Positions 1-4,825 of a stretch of 9,043 nt of DNA are shown here, piece after piece. Each line of letters opens with the position of its first letter. The stretch's first letter is position 1. A program made the translations under genes and the position numbers. The notes under the pieces are model-generated. The model had not been told where the DNA came from. It was given only the letters and a program-made list of their open reading frames with translations, and ran no database searches. This stretch comes from JANOQP01 sp044227705. GTDB taxonomy: Bacteria; Bacteroidota; Bacteroidia; Chitinophagales; Saprospiraceae. The stretch spans positions 1-9,043 of the forward strand of contig JBGAWE010000189.1 of NCBI GenBank assembly GCA_044227705.1, written 5' to 3'.

Positions 1-21
1 AAGCGCAGGAAGGTCGGGGAC

Positions 22-55
22 ACCCGTTGACACGCGCCGGGGGCGAAGCCCCAAG
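22..55. repeat. Imperfect direct repeat, left copy
   Basis: This GC-rich stretch, starting ACCCGTTGACACGCGCCGGG, matches 554-588 (ACCCGCTGGCACGCGTCGGG) in the same orientation, with about five substitutions and one 1-nt gap over some 38 bases. Similarity may reach further left, because AGCGCA occurs about 20 nt upstream of both copies. The two copies bracket the small leftward gene 59-451. Seen directly. The role is unknown: a duplication scar, a recombination site, or a repeated 3' structure are all possible. Confidence 0.6.
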
Positions 56-58
56 CCC

Positions 59-451
59 CTATCGTTCAACGCCCCTTGCCCCGGCTGCTTTGAATCCATG
101 TTTTTGAAGGGTCGCCAGCCATTCGTGCAAGGCATCGTCGAGGCTCTTTGCACCAAGTGGCGGCAAAACACATCCTTCCTCCCAGTAGAGGGGTTCCTCG
201 AGGCCGAATGGGGTTGCCTCCTTTGTTCGGAAGTCAATTTTCATCTCCATTCCGCCGTCCGAAAAACAGTCCCCGGACGGGTGATTGAAGTATCGCTTCA
301 GGGCCACAACGGCTTCATCGCCCTTCCTATAGAGAACATGAAACGTCAACTCCTGATTGGCGGGCGCGGAGAGGACAATGCTCTCGCCGTCCTTCATGTC
401 GCCTAATCCGGGTATCAAACCGGCCAAATCGCGGAAATGCGCCTTCTGCAT
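59..451 (-). CDS. Small DUF6908-like protein
   Basis: A 130-residue acidic protein of unknown function. I chose the start at 451 because a GGAGG lies about 7 nt upstream of that ATG; an in-frame ATG at 457 sits almost against the purine run, and one at 505 has no such signal. An N-terminal helix ends in LAGLIPGL (9-16), followed by a beta-rich part with DGESIVLSAP (21-30), ALKRYFNHPSGD (50-61) and GMEMKIDFRTKEATPF (67-82), then a C-terminal helix LDDALHEWLATLQKHGF (104-120). The order 'IPGL - gesi.L.aP - Y...GD - .MEm.ID....A.P' resembles the DUF6908 family as I recall it from plasmids and integrative elements. The similarity is by eye only. No membrane segment or catalytic motif is visible. 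The gene is alone on its strand between two imperfect direct repeats, and no promoter is recognisable. Confidence 0.6.
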   Translation of the reverse strand: MQKAHFRDLAGLIPGLGDMKDGESIVLSAPANQELTFHVLYRKGDEAVVALKRYFNHPSGDCFSDGGMEMKIDFRTKEATPFGLEEPLYWEEGCVLPPLGAKSLDDALHEWLATLQKHGFKAAGARGVER

Positions 452-553
452 TTGCATCCCTCCCCCTCTCTCCCTGTGATGTCCAGTTTGTGCTTTGGCT
501 TGCAAGTGCTTGTTTCATTACGGCCCGTGGAGCGCAACGTCAAGGCCCGGTTG

Positions 554-588
554 ACCCGCTGGCACGCGTCGGGGGGCAAAGCACCAAG
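554..588. repeat. Imperfect direct repeat, right copy
   Basis: Partner of the repeat at 22-55, in the same orientation. It lies in the non-coding gap upstream of the DUF6908-like gene, so gene plus one repeat forms a unit of about 530 bp. It has one extra base after CGGGGG compared with the left copy. Function unknown. Confidence 0.6.
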
Positions 589-600
589 TCATGTAAAGAA

Positions 601-640
601 CTATTTATTTACATAGCTATTTACTGATTTAGTTATTTAC
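601..640. promoter_or_regulatory. AT-rich repeat cluster A (candidate operator)
   Basis: Three direct copies of TATTTAC lie at 606-612, 618-624 and 634-640, in a stretch much richer in A+T than its surroundings. The part at 616-639 matches the reverse complement of cluster D (3081-3112), which lies upstream of parA, apart from one substitution and an 8-bp insertion in D. Cluster A is about 60 bp upstream of the rightward gene at 701. Clusters A and D therefore have the same orientation relative to the gene that follows each. This suggests a shared regulator or centromere-binding protein, for which the RHH protein at 2142-2378 is the obvious candidate. That binding is inferred. Confidence 0.55.
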
Positions 641-700
641 GGCCGATGCAAAGAATACTCCGCAATTTCGAATTCCATTGCGCCACTCTATCCTTGCATC

Positions 701-1102
701 ATGGGAAACTATGGCTTGGACTATGTTATTCTCAATATGCATGCTCGAGAGCTGCTCAAGGATGACAATTTGGAGGAAGCGATGCAGCTTGTCATCGATT
801 TCATCGAAAAACACCTCCCAAAACTGGCTTTCACCTTTCCACAGAAATACGCCATTTCGGTCTCAGCGAAAATTGCGCGGATTAACCGTGCCACGCAGCT
901 AGGCCTCCTTGATTGGAGTACAACGAACGCAGAAAGGTCACAGCTACTTGGAGCAATCTTGGATTTGCTGGAATTACTGGAGCGAGGAAACAACGAAATC
1001 GAGAGAAGAGGCTCTCCCCATATTTCCGGGCCGCCAGTCATTTTGATGATAGAATCCACCCTTGAAAGACTTGAGAGGGTGCTGAAAGTAGGAAGTATGT
1101 AA
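701..1102 (+). CDS. Helical protein resembling an effector-associated domain (EAD11-like)
   Basis: A 133-residue, predicted mostly helical protein. Residues 17-94 run: ELLKDDNLEEAMQLVIDFIE, then PQKYAISVSAKIARINRATQLGLLD, then NAERSQLLGAILDLLELLE. This is the pattern I know from effector-associated domain 11 ('leeAl..L', 'i.Lsar..rl.....lG.ls..e...er..i..all.ll'), small adaptor domains that pair conflict-system NTPases with effectors. About 40 residues follow (HISGPPVILMIESTLERLERVLKVGSM) and match nothing I recognise. Start: the first ATG after an in-frame stop at 614-616; there is no Shine-Dalgarno sequence. AT-rich cluster A lies just upstream. The gene converges on the primase gene, and its last codons AGT ATG TAA sit in an inverted repeat shared with the primase end. 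No enzymatic partner is adjacent. The gene looks real; the family call is by pattern only. Confidence 0.6.
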   Translation: MGNYGLDYVILNMHARELLKDDNLEEAMQLVIDFIEKHLPKLAFTFPQKYAISVSAKIARINRATQLGLLDWSTTNAERSQLLGAILDLLELLERGNNEIERRGSPHISGPPVILMIESTLERLERVLKVGSM

Positions 1103-1143
1103 ATATTTGAGTAAGTAGACAAATAGTTATTTACTTACATACT
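1094..1143. repeat. AT-rich cluster B: inverted repeat over two convergent stop codons
   Basis: AGTATGTAAATA at 1094-1105 faces TATTTACTTACATACT at 1128-1143. The arms are reverse complements apart from a 4-nt insertion (TTAC) in the right arm, and GTAAGTA lies between them at 1111-1117. The rightward gene ends AGT ATG TAA here, and so does the leftward primase gene on the other strand. The arms are too AT-rich and too far apart for a classical intrinsic terminator. Their motifs (GTAAATA/TATTTAC) are those of clusters A, C and D, so a binding site for the partition proteins is more likely. That role is inferred. Confidence 0.55.
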
Positions 1144-2094
1144 TAAAAACTGCGGGACTTGATTGGCCCGCAAAGCATCGTTCAAATCGACATAAGGCTC
1201 AAACTGGCCGCTCTGGGAGACAACCCTACCGGGGAAGTCGGCCTTAAACCGCTCGGTGCACTCCCGACCAGGCCCATCGTTGTCAAGAAAGGTATGAACG
1301 ACCTCATAGCCTCGGCCTCGTAGGTATTCTGACGTGCGAGGATAGGATGAAAGGGAGTGCATAATAACCGCGTCGCCACCCAGCCTTTCCAGTTTCATCA
1401 TGGCCAGTAGCGAAAGGAAATCGGTCATGCCCTCAAAAACACTCACCACGCCCTTTTCAGGCGAAGCTCCAGCGACGACCGAAATGTCGCGTTTGGGCAG
1501 AGCAGATTTGAACCGGATAGCATCCGACGCCGAGCGAATTTCATAACCGCCGCTCGCGTTTTCCATCCCGATGGCAAAATACTCCCTGCCCTTGTTGCGG
1601 TACTTGACCTCTTTGAAATACAAATCCACTAGACGGCGGGGCAAAGCCCGTTCCTTCGTCAAATAAGAATAAATCAGGGGATTCCGAATCACCGTCGCTT
1701 CTACAAACTCCAGCTCACGCGAAGCTGCTTCGGGCTGGCCCAAAAAATCCACTTGCTGTTGAAAAGAAAAAAGGTCGGTTTGGCCGGGTGCTGAAGCCGC
1801 TTGGCGGAACGAGCGGCCCTTGTACATGTTCTCAAGAAAGGCCAGCGCGTCGCCCACCTGCCGATAACCCTTCAGGCGCATCACAAAATCAATCACCGTC
1901 CCGCCATCATCACCGAAGTCGTTCCAAATCCACTTGCCGCCGAGAAAGGAGGTGTGAAAGGAAGCGTCTTTTTCCTCCCGAAAGGGCGACTTATACCAAA
2001 GCTCTCCTCCACCTTTTGCGACCTGCGTCGGCATGAAGCCTAGGCGTTCCATGATTTCGGGAAGGGAAAGTAGTTTGGCTTGAGCGGCGTTCAT
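1135..2094 (-). CDS. Toprim primase-like protein with degenerate CHC2 region
   Basis: A 319-residue DnaG-like protein, shorter than full primases. Residues 30-72 (GELWYKSPFREEKDASFHTSF...WIWNDFGDDGGTVIDFVMR) align with the CHC2 zinc-finger fold of primases, but the expected Cys/His ligands are replaced, so it probably binds no zinc. The Toprim domain follows: VVSVFEGMTDFLS with catalytic Glu221, then VVHTFLDNDGPG with Asp271 and Asp273. No helicase domain is present. The zinc-less CHC2 plus Toprim layout is one I associate with Bacteroidota plasmids and conjugative elements. It may prime plasmid replication or the incoming strand after transfer. It follows the RHH gene after 47 nt and may be co-transcribed with parA. 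The start is the only N-terminal ATG, and there is no strong Shine-Dalgarno sequence. The family call is firm; the role in this replicon is inferred. Confidence 0.85.
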   Translation of the reverse strand: MNAAQAKLLSLPEIMERLGFMPTQVAKGGGELWYKSPFREEKDASFHTSFLGGKWIWNDFGDDGGTVIDFVMRLKGYRQVGDALAFLENMYKGRSFRQAASAPGQTDLFSFQQQVDFLGQPEAASRELEFVEATVIRNPLIYSYLTKERALPRRLVDLYFKEVKYRNKGREYFAIGMENASGGYEIRSASDAIRFKSALPKRDISVVAGASPEKGVVSVFEGMTDFLSLLAMMKLERLGGDAVIMHSLSSYPRTSEYLRGRGYEVVHTFLDNDGPGRECTERFKADFPGRVVSQSGQFEPYVDLNDALRANQVPQFLSM

Positions 2095-2105
2095 CTTTAA
2101 TTCAC

Positions 2106-2132
2106 TACTTACATATGTAGTTATTTAACTAC
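2106..2132. promoter_or_regulatory. AT-rich cluster C with perfect inverted repeat
   Basis: GTAGTTA (2117-2123), TT, then TAACTAC (2126-2132) form a perfect inverted repeat of 16 bp. It overlaps a second small palindrome, ACATATGT (2111-2118), and is preceded by CTACTTAC. The site fills the 47-bp gap between the RHH gene and the primase gene. Its sequence is related to clusters A, B and D. It may be an operator for the primase gene or a partition site; neither can be proved by sight. Confidence 0.5.
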
Positions 2133-2141
2133 AAAATGATT

Positions 2142-2378
2142 TCATTTTTTATTTTCTCGATAAAAGTAGAAGCTGCGCTTGAACACCTCCGTCACCGAGA
2201 CGCCGTTGTCGAGCGCGAACTGTTTCACGTCCTTGTAGAACCTGTCGGGCATCTTGAAGCTCATGGGGTGGATTCGCTCGACCGACTCGGCGACGGGGAG
2301 GTTCGGACTGCCGCCCAAGTTGTCGCTGGCGTCGTCCAGCGTCGGCACCGCGCCCTTGTTGATTTTCAGTTTAGCCAT
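2142..2378 (-). CDS. Ribbon-helix-helix partition protein (ParG-like)
   Basis: A 78-residue protein with a flexible N-terminal tail (1-36) and a C-terminal ribbon-helix-helix unit. The strand is HPMSFKMP (37-44), helix 1 is FYKDVKQFALDNG and helix 2 is SVTEVFKRSFYFYRENK. The start overlaps the end of parA by 8 nt, so the two are almost certainly translated together. A small ParA without an N-terminal HTH followed by a tiny RHH protein is the layout of type Ib partition systems (ParF/ParG). There the RHH protein binds the centromere and represses the operon, while its tail stimulates ATP hydrolysis by ParA. Here the AT-rich clusters are the likely targets. No paralogue of known name can be claimed, so no gene symbol is given. 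Confidence 0.8.
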   Translation of the reverse strand: MAKLKINKGAVPTLDDASDNLGGSPNLPVAESVERIHPMSFKMPDRFYKDVKQFALDNGVSVTEVFKRSFYFYRENKK

Positions 2379-3018
2379 GTCGCTCTTGCACTTTGTTGAT
2401 GAGGTCGCCCAGGTTCTGAATCAACTGGTCGACCGTCTGGTTGATGGTTGAATACTTTGTCTCATTGGCGGCGAGGCCATTGTCATGGCACTGGCCGATG
2501 GATGTCCTTTCTTGAATCATGCCGGCATAGAGATAACCCGCCTCGGCGATGAACTCGGTGGCCGCCTCCTGCTCGGCGGAACTCGCCCCGACGCGGCTCA
2601 AGGCAAAAGCCAGCCTTTCCCGTTCGATACCCTTTTTGCGCAGCTCGTGTGCGAGCTTGATTTGGGGGATGAGGTCGTCGCGCGTCACGCCGGTGGGCAG
2701 GATGACAAAATCGACCGCTTTTGCGATTTCGAGCGTCTGTGCGTCGGCCTGTCCCGCGCCGTCGAAGATAACCAGGTCGAAAGCTCCCTCTTGTTTGAGC
2801 ACGTCGCGGACATGGGCAAACGGCTCGACGGCCACGGCCGGGGAGATGCTGCTGTCCATCCGAAGGCAGTTCCACTCGGTTGCCGTCTTCTGGCGCAAGT
2901 CCATGTCGGCAACCTTCACCGAGAAACCGTTTCGCGCATATTCGACGGCCAATGCGCGGACGAGGGTGGACTTTCCTACACCTCCCTTTTGCGACACAAC
3001 TCCGATTTTCAAAGCCAT
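2371..3018 (-). CDS. parA: ParA-family partition ATPase (type Ib, ParF-like)
   Basis: A 215-residue deviant Walker-type ATPase. Walker A is KGGVGKST (11-18) with signature Lys11 and Lys16. The A' motif is VADMDLRQKTATEW (36-49) with Asp38/Asp40, and Walker B is DLVIFDGAG (81-89) with Asp86. The short length and the absence of an N-terminal HTH domain place it with the small ParF-type ATPases rather than P1/F ParA. It should bind non-specific DNA with ATP and move the plasmid together with the RHH protein encoded downstream. The ATG at 3018 has no Shine-Dalgarno sequence (upstream GAATTAACTACT). AT-rich cluster D lies about 65 bp upstream, where type Ib systems usually keep operator and centromere. 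Identification is firm. Confidence 0.95.
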   Translation of the reverse strand: MALKIGVVSQKGGVGKSTLVRALAVEYARNGFSVKVADMDLRQKTATEWNCLRMDSSISPAVAVEPFAHVRDVLKQEGAFDLVIFDGAGQADAQTLEIAKAVDFVILPTGVTRDDLIPQIKLAHELRKKGIERERLAFALSRVGASSAEQEAATEFIAEAGYLYAGMIQERTSIGQCHDNGLAANETKYSTINQTVDQLIQNLGDLINKVQERHG

Positions 3019-3080
3019 AGTAGTTAATTCATTATGTAATGCGTCCCAATAGGCACGATGCCTGCGAAGCGCGATGCAAT

Positions 3081-3118
3081 TAAATACCTAAATCAGTAGG
3101 TAAGTAAATAGCTAATTA
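3081..3118. promoter_or_regulatory. AT-rich cluster D, candidate parA operator/centromere
   Basis: This site contains GTAAGTA (3100-3106), overlapping GTAAATA (3104-3110), preceded by TAAATACCTAAATCAGTAG and followed by GCTAATTAC. It matches the reverse complement of cluster A with an 8-bp insertion (GGTAAGTA). Known type Ib systems keep their centromere and operator upstream of parA, which is where this lies. Binding by the RHH protein is inferred. A weak TACATAAT-like -10 lies nearer the parA start, around 3028-3036. Confidence 0.55.
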
Positions 3119-3199
3119 CAGCCGCAAACATAAGCACCCTCGCCGGATGCCCAATTTTCACCTCAAAAAACTGAAGCGTCAACAAAAATGGAAAGGGTA

Positions 3200-3208
3200 G
3201 GGGGGGGG
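3200..3208. repeat. Nine-G homopolymer tract
   Basis: A run of nine G lies 12 nt left of the outlying iteron at 3221, in non-coding DNA. No reading frame depends on it, so phase variation of a protein is not indicated. It may simply be prone to length change. Confidence 0.5.
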
Positions 3209-3429
3209 ACAAAAAGGGGCGCACCCAAACTCCCGTGACTTTGAAGGAAGCATTCAACAAAAACTGCCAAAATGGCAGGCCGTCGCGTCACGGACTTCCG
3301 ACCAGGCGGCTCACCACTTTTTGCGAGAAATCCAATTTGACCCAATTAAACACCCGGCACCTCGCGTTGCCCTCGCTGAAAAGCCAGCCCCGCTCGGCCG
3401 CCCCCTCTTTTTCTTTTCAACAGCAAAAC

Positions 3430-3441
3430 CGGTTATTCACG
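3430..3441. other. DnaA-box-like site in a 12-bp inverted repeat
   Basis: CGGTTATTCACG contains TTATTCACG, one base from the DnaA-box consensus TTATnCACA. The exact reverse complement CGTGAATAACCG lies at 3558-3569, at the end of iteron 4. The 3' end of iteron 6 followed by ATAA gives CGTGAATAA again at 3622-3630. DnaA binding is inferred. Confidence 0.45.
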
Positions 3442-3450
3442 TTTTTCAGC

Positions 3451-3500
3451 AACAACTATAGGTAAAGATTAATATTGGTGTTATTGGTATTATAGGTATA
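3451..3500. other. AT-rich candidate duplex-unwinding element
   Basis: 38 of these 50 bases are A or T, just left of the first dense iteron (3501). It contains direct repeats TATAGGTA at 3457-3464 and 3491-3498, and TATTGGT at 3473-3479 and 3482-3488. Repeated AT-rich blocks between a DnaA-like box and iterons are the usual layout of the melted region in iteron origins. Melting is inferred from position and composition. Confidence 0.6.
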
Positions 3501-3804
3501 GCACCTAAACTCCCGTGAAATCGCACCCAAATTCCCGTGAAATCGCACCCAAACTCCCGTGAATAACCGAGGTTGAGCGCACCTCTTTTCCCGTGGATAG
3601 TTTTTGAGCGCACCTAAACTCCCGTGAATAAACTCTATGAGAGGCCCGCACCGAGACTCCCGTAGACCGTGTGGTCATAAATCAGTCTTGGTTGTGGCGA
3701 ATGAATGCGCGGCGCACCCAAACTCCCGTGAAATGAGAATGGGGTCTTGGCGGTGCCGCAGGATGGCAAGGAGGACGAGAGAGCGCACCCAAACTCCCGT
3801 GAAT

Positions 3805-4722
3805 TTAGCTGGGCAGGAAGATTTTGCGCTCTGGCTGGATGGGGGGAGGGGAGTGCTTGAGCTTCAATCCGCGCTCCGTCTCCTCAATCTTGGCGTCGTG
3901 GTAGAACTTGAGAACAAGCTGCAACCGCTCCTTAAAATTCTGGCGGAACTTGCGCGTCCTCGAATATCCCCCGCCGAACTGCTCCTCGAGGGCCTTCCAA
4001 GTGATGACCTGTGGCTTGTTTGCGCTCACGCGGTGCAGCCTTTGGGCGAGCCATACATAGATGTCCAACGCCATCGAGTTGTTGGCCAGCGCGGCCAACA
4101 CCCGCTCGTCGAGGGGTATGGCGTGCTCCATCAGGCTGTTGTGGAACTTTTCCGAGAGCTTGATGGTACCGGGCCACATGACCCGTTGGTTTTCCTCCTT
4201 CGTCAGCCAAAGCTCCAGACTGTCAATGATGTCGAGCTTGGCCGTGACCCCGGACTCCTCGCCCGTTGCGTAGCCGATGCGGATGGTCGACCCCGCCAGC
4301 CGGTTGATTTGCTCCTTCACCGAGGCGATGGTCTTGCCCCCCGCATCCAAGCCGAGCTTCTTGACGAAGGCCGTGAGAGAGTCCTCTACGGGGATGACCG
4401 GGCTTTGGGTGCGGATGGCAACGGTGTTGATATAGGCCAGCACCAGCCGTGCCTTCGCGCCATAGGGGAGGCCGACCTGCTGGAAGGTCTTTGCCCTCGC
4501 ATTGAAAAGCTCCCCAGCTTTAAGCAGCAGGTGCGCGTTCCCCTGCACTTTCAAGTATTCGCGGACCTCGCCGGGGTCTTTGTAGGGCAGGAAGGTCTGG
4601 CAGAGGATAGAGTGCAAAAAGGCGGCATCCTCTATCTCGCCGCTCTTTTGGAGGATGCTCACCAAGCCGTTGTAACGCCTGGCCCGGACGGGGGTCATAT
4701 CGCTGGAAAAGAGTTCGGACAT
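3805..4722 (-). CDS. Plasmid replication initiator, RepA_C family
   Basis: A 305-residue initiator. The core at about 83-145, GLPYGAKARLVLAYINTVAI...SLTAFVKKLGLDAGGKTIASVKEQINRL, matches the pattern I know for the 'plasmid-encoded RepA' family (RepA_C): 'lPyG...RLllawi.TeAv...s..i.lg.Sl..F...LGl...GG....i..q..Rl'. It should bind the iterons, open the origin and recruit host replication proteins. The C-terminal part (215-305) includes SMALDIYVWLAQRLHRV and an aromatic/basic KFRQNFKERLQLVLKFYHDAKI. The start ATG at 4722 has no Shine-Dalgarno sequence. Iterons lie downstream of the gene, the last almost touching its stop codon, so leftward transcription runs into the origin. Family assignment is firm. 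It is not a Rep_3 protein, the type I recall as more usual on small Bacteroidota plasmids. Confidence 0.9.
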   Translation of the reverse strand: MSELFSSDMTPVRARRYNGLVSILQKSGEIEDAAFLHSILCQTFLPYKDPGEVREYLKVQGNAHLLLKAGELFNARAKTFQQVGLPYGAKARLVLAYINTVAIRTQSPVIPVEDSLTAFVKKLGLDAGGKTIASVKEQINRLAGSTIRIGYATGEESGVTAKLDIIDSLELWLTKEENQRVMWPGTIKLSEKFHNSLMEHAIPLDERVLAALANNSMALDIYVWLAQRLHRVSANKPQVITWKALEEQFGGGYSRTRKFRQNFKERLQLVLKFYHDAKIEETERGLKLKHSPPPIQPERKIFLPS

Positions 4723-4765
4723 GGTCGTAAATGTGGTTAGCGTTCCGGCTTTTGGCGTTCAAATC

Positions 4766-4781
4766 ACGGCATTTTCGCCGT
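4766..4781. promoter_or_regulatory. Small inverted repeat upstream of rep
   Basis: ACGGC (4766-4770) and GCCGT (4777-4781) flank six bases, about 45 bp upstream of the rep start. The left arm sits in TCACGGCA, which recalls the iteron end TCACGGGA on the opposite strand. Initiators of iteron plasmids often repress their own gene through such inverted half-iterons, so an operator is possible. The match is short and the call is weak. Confidence 0.25.
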
Positions 4782-4825
4782 ATATTGCCCCATTGTGGCA
4801 GGAAAAGCGCGTTTGAAAAGAAAAA

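Larger units (their letters stand above)
3219..3802. other. oriV: Iteron-type plasmid replication origin (oriV)
   Basis: Nine direct copies of an 18-bp iteron, consensus GCACCCAAACTCCCGTGA on this strand, start at 3221, 3501, 3523, 3545, 3579, 3610, 3648, 3714 and 3785. Copies 1, 4, 8 and 9 are identical; 2 and 6 carry one change (T for C at position 6) and 3 one change; 5 (3579-3596) and 7 (3648-3665) are degenerate. Copies 2-4 are spaced exactly 22 bp, two helical turns; the others are 31-71 bp apart, and copy 1 is an outlier 280 bp to the left. The last copy lies 2 nt past the rep stop codon. An AT-rich segment and DnaA-box-like sites lie to the left. No gene is supported between 3019 and 3804. 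The arrangement fits Rep-regulated theta replication. Confidence 0.9.

Noticed and set aside
61..72. GTTCAAC near the end of the DUF6908-like gene as an integron attC core
   Set aside because: Only one short match exists. The paired core and a folded attC structure are not visible, and no integrase is present.
3235..3465. Rightward ORF of 76 codons in the origin region
   Set aside because: It begins in an iteron tail, is low in complexity, runs through the DnaA-like box into the AT-rich element, and has no recognisable domain or ribosome binding site.
3501..3802. Repeat array considered as a CRISPR
   Set aside because: The 18-bp units are too short, not palindromic, irregularly spaced (22-71 bp) and beside a rep gene, with no cas gene. 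They are iterons.
4080..4100. Inverted repeat of 8-bp arms around 5 nt inside rep
   Set aside because: It is GC-rich, falls on an alanine-rich segment (LAALANNS), and no counterpart or positional logic supports a function; chance is likely.
3637..4740. Long rightward ORF of 367 codons antisense to rep
   Set aside because: It is the shadow of the RepA_C gene, which has clear family motifs, and its first part runs across the iterons. The predicted protein resembles nothing.
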